Under the pieces are notes generated by a model, which saw only the letters and a list, made by a program, of their open reading frames with translations, had not been told where the DNA came from and ran no database searches. Below, one piece after another: positions 32,504 to 43,169 of a stretch of 64,000 nucleotides of DNA (positions are counted from its first letter, which is position 1; every line of letters starts with the position of its first letter). The stretch is from NCBI GenBank assembly GCA_014155875.1, contig JACEFZ010014538.1, positions 34,472 to 98,471 of the forward strand, written 5' to 3'. A program made the translations under genes and the position numbers. Source of the DNA: Cepaea nemoralis. Lineage: Eukaryota; Mollusca; Gastropoda; Stylommatophora; Helicidae.

Positions 32504-33276
32504 TGTCACACGTCGTTCTTGATGATAATATCACGAAGTTCTTACGATGATATGTTCATGATATTGTCGTGTGATGGTCGTTGTCTAGGTAACGATACTC
32601 ATGGTGTGTCAATGGAGATATCTAACTGTCTTGCAATATAACTCACCCCCGCAGTGCATGTTCACCAGTCATTAAACAAGATTCCGTTGGCGCACATAAT
32701 CCTTTATTACAGAAATAAGACGGACAGACGGAACATGTTTATACATCCAGAAATAATGTAATCCATAGAATATAATATCCTCCTCACAATTTTAACCAGC
32801 ACACATCAATGCCTTCTCAAGCCTGCTTCATATCAAATCCACAAGACAGGTAATCCAGCTACTATCCACGGCTGGATCTCCTACAATACAACCCACACAT
32901 TGGGTCGGAGCCACTGCTCAACTATGCAACCCACTCTGGGTTTAGGCCCTCACTCACTATAGAACCCACTCTGGTTCATGCCTGTCTTCACAACTAGGAA
33001 AACAACACAACACGGAGATCTCTAACTCCGCTTCTCCTTAGAATACCGACCAGTTCGGCATCTACACATTAACTGTATTGAAGTCCCTTGACTTCACACA
33101 AAACTAAACTGTCCTTCCCCCATCCCCCTGGGGTCCACACTCACCCTTCCCATTATTTCTCAGGACTGGCTGTTTTCTCATAGCCAGGTCAGTCACTTTA
33201 CTGTCTCCCACTTTCATCTCCATTCTTTCTCATGCCCGGTCACTCAACTCAATGTCAATGACCCAGGCTTATGTCA
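32504..33276 (-). repeat. 5' LTR of the composite element
   Basis: 773 bp, same length as the 3' LTR, TG/CA termini, followed at 33277-33281 by the TSD copy CCTTA. The poly(A)-signal-like AATAAA is at 32708-32703. Confidence 0.95.
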
Positions 33277-33529
33277 CCTTAAACTCCTACTGTGCCGGTG
33301 TCGACCTCCTGAAGTTCTCGACTTCCAATTTCCTCCTCCAGCACATTCTATAACGAGGAGCTGATGCGGCAGATATGACCCGGGAACCCTAATTGCCCGA
33401 CCTTGGTATCATTCAGCCATTTCTTTTTTCAAACCCTGTTTTTATAATAGTTCTTTGTCATGATATTAATTGTATTCGTCTATACAAGCACATCTACATA
33501 TAACATACATTTCGGTGTCAGTTATAAGT

Positions 33530-34030
33530 CAGATATGACTGAGCTACAGTATAATGATAGGCAGTACTACCTGCTTTCTGTTAGCGCCGAATGTTGGGTC
33601 TAAATTGTACCAATGACTTCGGTGGAGGAGCGTACTTTGGAGAGTACAAGCCTTATCCTAATGCGAGGATATGCGGCCTAAAGAGTAATTGTCAAGGCAG
33701 AGCAGACTAGGCCCCAAGCCTTGGTTGGCAATTGGGCTGGGATCGGATTTCCGACAGGCGGACAGGTAGAGCATTGCTTTGCTGATCCGTCAGCTTCTGC
33801 AGCTTCTCTGACTCCAGATGTAGTGGTGTTACCTTTCCTCTAGAGTAAACTAGTCAGACCTACAGAGGGATCATGCTGCATGGCCAACACATGACCTCTA
33901 AAATTCAGCCCAGGCTTTGTATTATGGATAGGTATAACATTCGCTACCCCTATGGGTTGTAGTTTTTGTGCCTTGTTAGAAGCGCAATGTAACAAACTAT
34001 CGTCTGTCAAGACGACAAGGTGCCATTTCG
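33530..34030 (+). repeat. Interspersed repeat C, copy 2
   Basis: Partner of 10080-10565, with the landmarks CAGATATGACTGAGCTAC, GGATCATGCTGCATGG, TTCAGCCCAGGCTTTGT and CTGTCAAGACGACAAGGTGCC. It contains about 60 bases near 33925-33985 not present in copy 1. Confidence 0.75.
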
Positions 34031-34189
34031 AAAGCTTCATTTTTCAGTTTTGTTATCACATTGTTTTGTTTTGTGGAGGTGTATTTTCTTCATGTTTCTA
34101 CATGAAACAGTAATGAAGTCCAACTGTAACTCGTGACCATTTTTATTATCCATTCGTAGCTTACCTGTTCAAATATGAAAAATCCCATA

Positions 34190-34440
34190 GCAAAGTGGTT
34201 ACGCTGCCTGCCTCGTGTTCCGAAGGGAAGGATTCGATTCCGGGCTAAATCGTACGGTCCAAGGGTGCAATTTTCTCGGAGACTCCTGGGAGTCGTCCCT
34301 GGAGCTACGAAGTTCGTGCTTTGTGCGAGGATTTAATTTCCGCAGATCACCCTGCGGAAAAAGACCGAGCCATATGCGATAAAACCCAACTTAATGGTGT
34401 CGACAATGTTGCCTTTTAAGACAATATTTTATGTGAGAAA
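34190..34440 (+). mobile_element. tRNA-headed SINE
   Basis: A box AGCAAAGTGGTTACGCTGCC and B box GGATTCGATTCC at the head. The body includes GAGACTCCTGGGAGTCGTCC, a short palindrome, and ACGAAGTTCGTGC. The body ACGAAGTTCGTGC motif recurs at about 49900 in another tRNA-headed repeat (ACGGAGTTCGTGC), so the two are related. Confidence 0.65.
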
Positions 34441-34654
34441 CTGTTTCTTGTTTTGATCCTATTCTTTGTCTTATTTCTGCCTCAAAACCACCATCATCTT
34501 TTTCTAACTGCCATAAGTTAGAGAAACTACTGACATGTTCAAGTATTTTTCATTAACTGTAATTGAGGGGAGAGGGGGGGGGGGGGCTTGGTACTAACTT
34601 TATTGAAAATAACCGTTTCGTATACTTTATATGCATGTCTAAGTTTTTTTTAAT

Positions 34655-34765
34655 TGCTTTGTTTTAGTACATGGTTTACTAAATCTTGGAGAGCTTGCTC
34701 TCTTTCAGCCAACAAAACTGTATCATCTGTGTATCTTATGGTGCTAACTGAAGCCAATAACTTTA
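34655..34765 (-). mobile_element. LINE RT scrap with YxDD-like box
   Basis: The minus strand reads STIRYTDDTVLLAERE and then ALQDLVNHVLK, the catalytic loop and following helix of an RTE-like reverse transcriptase. Only about 110 bp are recognisable. Confidence 0.6.
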
Positions 34766-34934
34766 TTTAAAGAAAGCTTAGAAACTAAGCTTAAGGATAA
34801 TCCGTTCCATTGAAAACACCAATCTCGGGAAATTGCTTCCTATGAAAAGTAGACCACCAGTGGCATACAGAAGACAACTAACATACATGTATGTGGGCAC
34901 TGATACCATTAATCCCAGCTTAATCACAGATCTT

Positions 34935-35490
34935 ATTTACATGAGAATATAAGGCACTCACACAGCTAGGCGGGATCACGAGAACGGGTGGGGTCACGAG
35001 AACAAAAGGGTGAAGATAAATCTCATTTAACGCTACAGAGTTGAATCTGATACCATAGCCGCAGCTTAAATACAAATCAAATACAATCAAATATAGAGTT
35101 TCTAGAAAAACTGGAAATGAAAAGAGAGTCGATGAAAGAAATAAAACAGAGGCAAGTGAATTATTTCGGCCACGGTAAAAAATATAACACTCTTATAAAA
35201 CCATACTGTAGGCTAAGATTTAAGGCAAGCGAGTAAGAGGTAGACAACGATACAAGTGGGAGGACAACATCAAGAGATGGACGAACAGCAATCTGACAGA
35301 ATGTACAATCAGTGCAAGAGACTGACAGTTTTGGAGCTCCATTGCAGCCAACCTTCATTATGGAGACGGCGCCTGATTGATTGATTGAAACAGAACCTAT
35401 TTACATGAGCACACGAGGTGCTCAAACTGTTTGGTCACGAGAACAAAATGGTGAAGATTAGTCTCATGCTCGCTACAAAATTGAAAATAA
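34935..35490. repeat. Pair of direct repeats flanking a LINE 3' end
   Basis: About 34935-35045 (TTTACATGAG, GGTCACGAGAACAAAAGGG, GAAGATAAATCTCAT) recurs at 35398-35490 (TTTACATGAG, GGTCACGAGAACAAAATGG, GAAGATTAGTCTCATG). A LINE end lies between the two copies. Confidence 0.65.
35165..35395 (+). mobile_element. LINE 3' end (RTE-like C-terminus)
   Basis: The frame gives YKWEDNIKRWTNSNLTECTI and SIAANLHYGDGA-stop, followed by a GATTGATTGATTG tail. Same family as 10925-11125. 5'-truncated. Confidence 0.75.
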
Positions 35491-36638
35491 AGCCGCCTTC
35501 CAGTGCCACATTTATGTTAATTAGTATCTCCTGTCTTTGTGTTATTAATTAAGTATCTCAGCTCGTTTTTCCCATTCAAAATTTGAAAACTAACCTGTTC
35601 TTTTCTGTCGATTTGGTAGTGTTCGTCATCTTTCTAGTGGCATGGACACTCTGATTCCCATCTGATTCTATTATTTCTTCTTATAATCATGTTGACCTCA
35701 TCCTTCAACATGGGTTGGGTGTGGCCTATCGAATATAGAAGACTACAAAAAGGTTCATGGGATGAGACAAAGGTAACATTAGTTATTAAAAACACTGCCG
35801 CGGAGCAAATACGACAAGAGGCTTTATGTCGTCAGAAGTGTTCCTCCTCTCCCGCATGTTTCAGCCTTCTTCCCCTTCAAGACACTTTCTGGTGGTAACT
35901 CGGGGTGTCTTTCTCCTGTCGTGCATTCGTACCCTGTTTCGAGATGTTCGATTCATGTTTCCACTTGTCCTAAACATCCGCGTTGTGCCTTCTTCCTAGT
36001 AACCTCGCCCTCTGGGAGAAGAACATCGTGCACTCGGTGATTCGTGCCCTCACACATATCCTAGAACCTTCGGCTGTGAGAAGCCAGCTTCTTTTCCGAC
36101 CGTTCGCCTCTATCCTCGCCTCCAGATCGGCGATTCGCTATACTTACATTTCAATCATGAGTTATAAGTTTTAAGCAAACATAACAGCTGCAACAGAATG
36201 CCTATCTGTCTCAAGTGGTGTAATGGGTGTTTGATAAACTGGGTTGACATCTGGTTTGTTGTATGCTTCAAACATAGTGGTATTTACATTCGCAGTTATT
36301 CCATGCATGAAACCATCGTTTGCCCACGATGTCTTTAATGTCCTTGCCCATCTACAAAAAACATAATACATATCAAACGAGAAACATCGTTTGGTCAAAG
36401 CATGCGTAAAATAAGCTCGCGCATTTTTAAAAAAAACTGTCTGATGTAATAAAAATATAATTATGTCGACAAAGTTAAAGATATAAATGTTCATGTCCTT
36501 ATATTCATTGCAGAATATCACTTTACGTCAAAAAGATTCTCGATGTTTTGCCACTTTCCGCGCTTCATGCATTTACATGCTCGATGGGTGTCCCGGTGTT
36601 TTATTTCAGTTTTCATGCGGGTCGATTCCTGCCCGTTC
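35491..36638. other. No recognised feature
   Basis: No repeat copy, motif or convincing reading frame seen over about 1.1 kb. Confidence 0.5.
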
Positions 36639-36646
36639 TTCTATAA

Positions 36647-37048
36647 CAGTGGTTCTCAACCGGTGGGGAATTTCCCCCCCCCCCCCTTTCCGGGGGGGAA
36701 TTTTAGGGTTTCGGGGGGGGGGGGGGGGGAATTAACATTATTTCAAGATCGCATTAATACAAGAACCTGTTACTTGATATTGTTTTTCTCTCTAAATTTT
36801 ACGGTTCTGTACTTCTCGCTCTAATGAAATTCGTTTTATAACGTAAGTAGACCCGCAAATCACGTTTTATGTAGAAGTCTAGACTTGTTCTAGTATGTGT
36901 TATTAAATTTAGCTTCCATTTGTATGTATACTGTGTAAAGGTGGAGGGAGGAGGGATTTATAGGGAGAAAATTCGAAAAGGGGGAAGGGATGACGTTCTG
37001 AACATAAGGTAAAGGGAGGCATGGGCCAAAAAAGGTTGAGAACCACTG
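36647..37048. mobile_element. hAT-type MITE, copy 2, perfect 8-bp TSD
   Basis: 402 bp, starting CAGTGGTTCTCAACC and ending GGTTGAGAACCACTG, flanked by TTCTATAA at 36639-36646 and 37049-37056. The interior matches the reverse complement of 12393-12816 (for example CTTGTTCTAGTATGTGTTA), with the C-rich and G-rich arms swapped. There is no transposase. The perfect TSD suggests a younger insertion than copy 1. Confidence 0.95.
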
Positions 37049-37056
37049 TTCTATAA

Positions 37057-37220
37057 TATGTATCTTGCATTACTTGTCTATCCTAGAAACTGTGACGTTA
37101 AGAAAGCCAAAGTTTCGAGATATGATGCTGTTTATCGGCCAGTTTTTTTTTTTTTTTTTAAACCAATATTTTCTCTTTCTTGATCCAAGATAATATAAGA
37201 ATTTAAACATAGAATCTATA

Positions 37221-37318
<98 letters not shown>

Positions 37319-37424
37319 AAGTGACTACATTAATCCTTTCGTGGCTGTCAGCCTGATGCTGTGTCATAAACGCTTAATGCGGTTTAACTCTACATGGATG
37401 TGGCCAGTGAATGTAATTTAGTTA
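37057..37424. repeat. T tract and (AT)n microsatellite
   Basis: A T run at 37143-37159 and a pure AT tract of about 90 bases at 37223-37312. Nothing else. Confidence 0.9.
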
Positions 37425-37660
37425 GTTGCATATCCTTTACAGGACGTCACGGCCAACCCTATCATTTTTTACTGTTATTCCTTGGTAAGTTTACGTTCAG
37501 TAGTTTGTCATTGCTTTCTGAATGACCGGCATTCATACCTTTATACGAGAAACCAAGGCAAGGCTGTCTGCTTCCAAATCGCCGGCAGCTGTGTTTCGAA
37601 CGCGGAATGTGGGGTTAAGAATTGCTTCCGTAGCCCCTTAGCCACAGAGCCGGCTGAATA
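37425..37660 (-). mobile_element. SINE-A copy
   Basis: The plus strand begins with the reversed 3' end GCATATCCTTTACAGGACGTC and ends at the head, CCTTAGCCACAGAGCCGGCT. The body CAGTAGTTTGTCATTGCTTTC is intact. Confidence 0.85.
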
Positions 37661-37689
37661 AGAGATATAGGCACTGGTACAATGTTAGT

Positions 37690-37920
37690 TTGGTTTTTTT
37701 TTAATACTTCGCCTGTTTTGAACCCAAGCGTAGTCCGCACATGTGCTAATACTATTAGTAGTTCCTACTACTGGAGAGTGCTCTAGACTAATTCTAGGGT
37801 CCATTTTAGGCTAGGTCGACCAAAATCAATTTTTAAAATTTAGAAACTGCCTCGATGAGGATCGAACCCCATACCATCGGTACGACAGGTGAACGTGTGG
37901 CCGTTAACCTACAATAGCTA
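37690..37920 (-). mobile_element. SINE-F-like element
   Basis: The plus strand has T run, TTTGAACCCAAGCGTAGTCC (SINE-F end), then a distinct body and a B box in reverse (GGATCGAACCCC), and an A-box region near 37895-37915. The tail end is shared with SINE-F but the head differs. Confidence 0.65.
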
Positions 37921-37959
37921 GTTTATTATTGTGAATTTAATTGTTTCGCTAAGTCATCG

Positions 37960-38060
37960 AGACACGAACACAGAGCTGATCCACCACTCTGGTGATTTTG
38001 TGAGATGGCGAAACCTGACCGCCCACGCTGATAGGCATGGCACATGATGATGATGAAGGA
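37960..38060 (+). mobile_element. RTE LINE 3' terminus fragment
   Basis: GAGCTGATCCACCACTCTGG, GAGATGGCGAAACCTGACC and GATAGGCATGGCACATGATG match the last 80 bases of the RTE elements at 8871 and 43170, with an ATGATGATG tail. Confidence 0.8.
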
Positions 38061-38139
38061 GAATACCTGTCTTGTGTACCGATATATTTCATGGTCAGAT
38101 AAGTTTTATACTATGTTTTGTTTGTTCCTTGATAAAGAC

Positions 38140-38670
38140 ACAATTTACTTATTTCGAAGAAACGAGCGTTTATTTCGACAAGTCGTCTCTTAACGCCGGA
38201 TTCCGTGGCGAAGAACTTACGAACGCGGTTCGTGATCCCGTATACCCGCGATCGAAACACAGCTGCGCATAATTTGGAAGCAGGCCGCGTTACGCTGGTT
38301 ATTTTCACGTAAATAGTAGGGGTGACGGTCGTTCAGAAAGGATTGGCAAACTACTGAACGTAAACTTGCCAAGACATTAAACAACAGCAAAAAATGCTGG
38401 TGTTGACTGAAAACGTCCTGTAAAGGATATGCAACTAACTTTAACATCTCTTAACATTACTTATTTCAAAGAAACGAGTGTTTATCTCGCTAAGTTATCT
38501 CTTAAGATTACAATTCTTAAGAAACAATTATTGTTTCAACGAAACACGTGTTCACTTCGCTTAGTCATCTCTTAAAATTACTTATTTCTCGACATGAGTG
38601 TGTTTTTTTTCCGCTAAGTCATCTCTTAACAATTCTTGCTTCAACGAAACAAGTGTTTATCTAAATTTAT
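38140..38670. repeat. Degenerate tandem repeat, about 60-bp unit
   Basis: Units of CTTATTTC.AA.GAAACGAGTG, then TTTATCTCGCTAAGT and CATCTCTTAA, occur about five times. A SINE-A copy sits inside the first part of the array. Confidence 0.75.
38191..38445 (+). mobile_element. SINE-A copy inside tandem array
   Basis: The head GCCGGATTCCGTGGCGAAG, a body with GGCAAACTACTGAACGTAAA, and the end GTCCTGTAAAGGATATGCAA. TCTCTTAAC lies on both sides, but since it is also part of the tandem unit the TSD is not certain. Confidence 0.85.
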
Positions 38671-39019
38671 TACTGGTTACAACTTTACTATTTCCTTCGC
38701 AAGACTGGATGATAGAACGGCACCTCATTGGCCAGACCCTGGTGTTGCGAAATCTACAGAAACAAATGGACCGGCCGAGATAATGCGGAAGACAACAATC
38801 CTGCCCGCAGCGTTAGCCCTGCCATCATCATCATCATCATCACCACCAGCGTCTCCAGATGGTACCAAATCAGCCCCAGCCTCTTCGCCGACCATGAAGA
38901 TGAGGTTGAGTAATATACTGCATGGTGCTGCTCACCACGGTAAAAGTAAAGGTATATATTTTCAGCTATTTCATCAGTCATTGCTCATTAGCATGGTTGG
39001 GTCAGTATGTGTGCATTAC
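38671..39019. other. No gene; short (ATC)n run
   Basis: A (CAT)n run of about 20 bases at 38824. Overlapping open frames here have no recognisable motif. Confidence 0.45.
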
Positions 39020-39290
39020 TCTGGGTGTCATCATCATCAAGTGCCCTGCCGGCTGGCGTAGGCGTTCATGGCTCTCCACAGATTTCAGTCTTTGATATTC
39101 TGAATCAACTCTGCTGATGGTATTCCTCCATGCCACCGTCTCAATCCGTCCAGCATCATATCTCTTGGTCTGCCTCTGCCTCTGTTCCCGTAGATCTTTC
39201 CAGTTGTCACGATGTTCTCCAATGCCTCTCTTCTCATCACATGACCAGAGAAAGCTGTTTGTCTCTTTCTTAATGTTGTATTAAAATAAT
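39020..39290 (-). mobile_element. RTE-like LINE 3' end
   Basis: The minus strand encodes GHVMRREALENIVTTGKI, RGRGRPRDMMLDGLRRWHG, and then RAMNAYASRQGT-stop followed by a (TGA)n tail, seen as CATCATCATC at 39030. It is a different subfamily from 8871. 5'-truncated, otherwise little damaged. Confidence 0.8.
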
Positions 39291-39349
39291 CCTTTGGGGG
39301 GGGGGGGGTGAAGTCAGATTGGATCAGTATTTTCCTTTATTCCGTATGG

Positions 39350-40180
39350 AATCAATATTTGTCTTTCGATTGGGGGAAATTAGTATTTCTCCTTCAATCC
39401 GAGCGACATCAGTATGTGTACATTGATTTGTGTGGAATCAGTGTGTGTAAATTGATCAGGATGGAATCAGTAGGTTTATATTGATCAAGGTAGAATCAGT
39501 ATGTGTATATTGATCCATGAGAATAAGTATGCGTATATTGATCCGGGTTGAATCAGTATGTGTATATTAATCCGGGTGGAATCAGTACGTGTATATTAAT
39601 CCGGGTGGAATCAGTATATGTATATTGATCCGAGTAGAATCAGTATGTGTATATTGATCAGGGTAGAATAAGTCTGTGCATATTGATCAGGGTAGAATCA
39701 GTCTGTGCATATTGATTAGGGTAGAATCAGTAAGTGCATATTGATCAGGGTAGAATCAGTATGTGTATATTGATCAGGGTAGAATCAGTCTGTGTATATT
39801 GATCCGGGTGGAATCAATATGTGTATACTGATCAGGGTAGAATCAGTCTGTGTATATTGATCAGGGTAGAATCAGTATGTGTATATTGATCAGGGTGGAA
39901 TCAGTCTGTGTATATTGATCCGGGTGGAATCAGTATGCGTATGTTGATCCGAATGGAATCAGTATGTGTATATTGATTAGTAGGTGTATATTGATCCGGG
40001 TGGAATCAGTATGTGTATGTTGATCCGAATGGAATCAGTATGTGTATATTGATCAGTAGGTGTATATTGATCCGGGTGGAATCAGTATGCGTATGTTGAT
40101 CCGAATGGAATCAGTATGTGTATATTGATAAGTAGGTGTATATTGATCCGGGTGGAATCAGTATGTATACGCTGTTGTGG
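39350..40180. repeat. 29-bp minisatellite
   Basis: Units of TGTGTATATTGATCMGGGTR plus GAATCAGTA (M, R = variable), about 26 copies. The right part shows a higher-order pattern in which a shortened unit (GATCAGTAGGTGTATATTGATCC) recurs about every 80 bases. Confidence 0.9.
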
Positions 40181-40735
40181 ATGTGATCAGTGTTTGTACA
40201 GTGTAATACACTAACCCAGTATATGTGTCACTGGTTATCGCACTCCAAAGGCAGGCACTGGGGTGTGAACGTAGACGTCTTCGCATATTCTCGAAAACAG
40301 CACGATGATGTGAGGTGTCTAGTTCCCTTCCCCACCTGTAAAGTTATAAAAGTCCTATATTTTTGTTGACCAATCAGTAAAGGACTAATAGCACGAGAAA
40401 TAAACGCACAGGTATTGAGTGGCATTCATAACTATAAATGAAAGAAGTAGGCTTCAGAGGAAACACTAGGCAATAGACAAATTGAAAGTTTCGGGCTTAC
40501 GGGGATTGCATTGCTACCCTTTTCTTGACTTCTATGAAAGACCTACTCGTAAGAATCTATATTCCTTACGCTATTTCAATTGTTCCCAGTGGTTCCCAGC
40601 AAGTGTTACTTCAATGTATTCACCATCATCCTGTATCATTCTGACCGGCGCAGGCGAGCATGCCCCTCCACAAACACTATGCTCCGTCAATTACATAATT
40701 ATGAATGTCATCAGCACAATGCAGAAGACCGACAC
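40181..40735. other. No recognised feature
   Basis: No motif or repeat copy identified. Confidence 0.5.
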
Positions 40736-40960
40736 TGTGGCGTAGGAGATACGAATGCAATTCGCAATCCAGCATTCCGCGTTCGAGAAACAGCTAGGAG
40801 CGATTTGGAAGCAGACAGACTTGCATTTTCATACAATGTTATGTGTGTCGGTCGTTCAGAAAGCAACAACAAATTATTAAAAGTAAACTTGCCAAGAAAT
40901 CACAGCTAACAAATGCTGGAATTGACTGCGACGTCCTGTAAAGGATACGCAAGTATGCAA
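40736..40960 (+). mobile_element. SINE-A copy
   Basis: TGTGGCGTAGGAGATACGAAT head, GTCGGTCGTTCAGAAAGCAA body, GACGTCCTGTAAAGGATACGC end. Confidence 0.85.
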
Positions 40961-41059
40961 GCCAACCTTGCTTTCCCAGATCGTCAAAGTTTGTGGCTGC
41001 AGAACCATACTGATCTTGGCAAAACAGGGTCAACTCAGGCAGTGCTTAGGAAGATCAAA

Positions 41060-41285
41060 GACATTACTGTGCAGATTAAGTAATTCCGCATACCGACTTC
41101 GAAAAACATCTGCGGGCGATTTAGAAGCATACCGCATTTTATTAATTTTCATGTAATGGTATTAGCGCGGTCGTTTAGAAACAATGGCAAACTACTGAAC
41201 ATAAACTTGCCTAGTAAATAACAAACAACTAAAAATACTGTGGTTGACTGTGAGGTCCTGTAAAGGATATGTAACTAACTTTAAC
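41060..41285 (+). mobile_element. SINE-A copy, head partly lost
   Basis: TTCCGCATACCGACTTCGAA, CAATGGCAAACTACTGAACA and GTCCTGTAAAGGATATGTAA are recognisable. It lies about 100 bases after another SINE-A in the same orientation. Confidence 0.8.
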
Positions 41286-41297
41286 TAACATAATATT

Positions 41298-41420
41298 TTG
41301 GGAGACGCGGTGGCGTAGGTGCTAAACATTCGCCTGCCGTACCAGAAGTGAGTGGTTCGATCCTCTTTTGGGTGGATTCATATTTTTTTTAATTATCCTA
41401 GGTCAACTCAGCCTAAAAAT
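41298..41420 (+). mobile_element. tRNA-headed SINE fragment
   Basis: Head GGGAGACGCGGTGGCGTAGG and B box GTGGTTCGATCC, then a T run and CTAGGTCAACTCAGCC. It starts right after the preceding SINE-A tail. Confidence 0.6.
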
Positions 41421-41624
41421 AAGTGCCAGGAAATGCCTTGGTAAGGAAATGCGACAGGCGTGTAACTGGTCACAGCACCCACGAGGGCCACCTGGTATAT
41501 ACAAATATGTGCCTAGCCATATATGCCCGATCACCACTCAGGTATGTAAGAGAAACCTTGACCAAGTAGCTCGCAACAACAAATTCTCCAAGTGATAGTA
41601 TGTAAGACTACGGAGGCTCTGTGT

Positions 41625-42310
41625 GCAAATTGTGCACGTTAGAAATCCCAGGATAGTTAGAAATCCTATGATAGTCAGAAATCCCAAGATAGTTAGAAAT
41701 CCCACAATAATTAGAAATCCCACAATAGTTACAAATCCAACGGTAGTTAGAAATCCCACAATAGTTAGAAATCCCACAATAGTTAGAAATCCTACGATTG
41801 TTAGACATCCCAAGATTGTTAGAAATCCCACAATAGTTAGAAATCCCACAATAGTTAGAAATCCTACGATAGTTAGACATCCCAAGATTGTTAGAAATCC
41901 CACAATAGTTAGAAATCCCACAATAGTTAGAAATCCCACAATAGTTAGAAATCCTACGATATATAAAAATCCCAAGATTGTTAGAAATCCCACAATAGTT
42001 AGAAATCCCACAATAGTTAGAAATCCCACAATAGTTAGAAATCCCACAATAGTTAGAAATCCCACAATAGTTAGAAATCACAAGATTGTTAGAAATCACA
42101 AGATTGTTAGAAATCCCACAATAGTTAGAAATCCCTCAATAGTTGGAAATCCCACAATAGTTAAAAATCCCACAATAGTTAGAAATCCCACGATAGTTAG
42201 AAAACCTACGATAGTTAGAAATCCTACGATAGTTAGAAATTCCACGATAATTAGAAATCGCACGATAGTTAGAAATCCCAAGATAGGTAGAAATCGCAAC
42301 GAGCGGCCTT
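41625..42310. repeat. 18-bp minisatellite, open on both strands
   Basis: About 38 units of GTTAGAAATCCCACAATA and close variants. Since 18 is divisible by three and the unit lacks stops in several frames, a 268-codon frame on the plus strand (IVRNPT repeats) and two of 175 and 163 codons on the minus strand (GFLTIV, CGISNY) appear. I treat all of them as artefacts. Confidence 0.95.
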
Positions 42311-42774
42311 CAGACCGCCGCCCTGGCAATATTGTTAGGGGAAAAAACACGGGTTTGCCTAGGGAAGCAAGCCTTACAGAAATGTATGCCCAGGGTTTGG
42401 ACACGCTGACCTTTGGGGGTGACTACTAGGTATGGCGGCTTCCCTCAAAAAAAAAACGAGAATGGGAAAAAAGGGGGAAGAAAAAAAGAAGAAGAAGAGA
42501 AAAAGAAAAAAAGAAGAAGAAGAAGAAAAAGAAGAAAAGGAAAGAAAAAAAGGAAAACCATCCCCCCGGTTTTTTTTTTTTTGGCCCTTTGTTTTAGGCC
42601 AGCCTCAGGTTTAAGAAAATTCTGACCAAGGGGAGTCCGTTCCCCATGGCGAGCCAGAGCCCCGTTGGCCCATGTACAAAATTAGCAGCAAACTTAGAAT
42701 ACTCATTTATAACATTAAAGCATTACTTCTGGGTACATCAGAAAAATGAGAACAAGTAAAACGATTACAAATAA
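42311..42774. other. Purine-rich tract, no gene
   Basis: A GA/GAA-rich stretch at about 42450-42560 and a T run at about 42570-42582. Nothing else is recognised. Confidence 0.6.
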
Positions 42775-43155
42775 ACTTCAAGTATTAATTAATTGGTGTC
42801 TGCGCAAAACAGACCGAATAAAATGGTATGACAGAATCATCAACGTGGAGCTCGTGTAGAGAACTAAACATATACAACTGAAGAATGAAGAGATGAAGAA
42901 AAGACAATGGCGCTGGATAAGGACATACATTGGGAAAACCTGGGAATAGTATAACAAGAGAGATCTTAGTCTGGAATCCTCAACGCAGAACAACTAGAGG
43001 AAGCCCCAAAACATATGAAGAAGAGTAGTAGCGGCACTGATGAATACTCTGGTGAGAACACGGGACGGATTTCATGGAATAGCCCAGGATAGGCAGACCT
43101 GGAGTGAGTTGGTTGAGGGAATATTCCCCAATGGAGGATACAAGGCAAAAGAAGA
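42775..43155 (+). mobile_element. LINE 3' end, another RTE-like family
   Basis: Frames give LRKTDRIKWYDRI, KKRQWRWIRTYIGK, RDLSLESSTQ and GIAQDRQTWSELVEGIFPNG, which is the usual C-terminal order (W-WIGH, W-P--G, A-DR-W--LV-G) of one LINE group. It is broken by stops and abuts the RTE element that follows. Confidence 0.6.
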
Positions 43156-43169
43156 TTAATTTGCAGGCC

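Larger units (their letters stand above)
19369..33276 (-). mobile_element. 13.9-kb composite LTR retrotransposon, non-autonomous
   Basis: Two 773-bp LTRs in the same orientation bracket 12.4 kb. The LTRs begin TGACATAAGCC and end GTGTGACA on the minus strand, and I count about four differences between them by eye. CCTTA lies at 19364-19368 and again at 33277-33281, the 5-bp TSD expected of an LTR element. Reading on the minus strand, the interior holds unclassified DNA, a TFAM retrocopy, more unclassified DNA, a nested LINE, a leader, gag, a broken protease, an integrase zinc-domain remnant and a polypurine tract. RT, RNase H and the integrase core are absent, so movement would need a helper. 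The family is gypsy-like by its Gag and protease style. A solo LTR of the same family is at 54213-55030. Confidence 0.9.

Noticed and set aside
41625..42310. CRISPR-like regular array (also considered for 39350, 47290 and 57000)
   Set aside because: Repeats are contiguous with no unique spacers, and the context is eukaryotic.
41623..42429. 268-codon plus-strand open frame
   Set aside because: It is an 18-bp tandem repeat read as hexapeptides, and both strands are open for the same reason.
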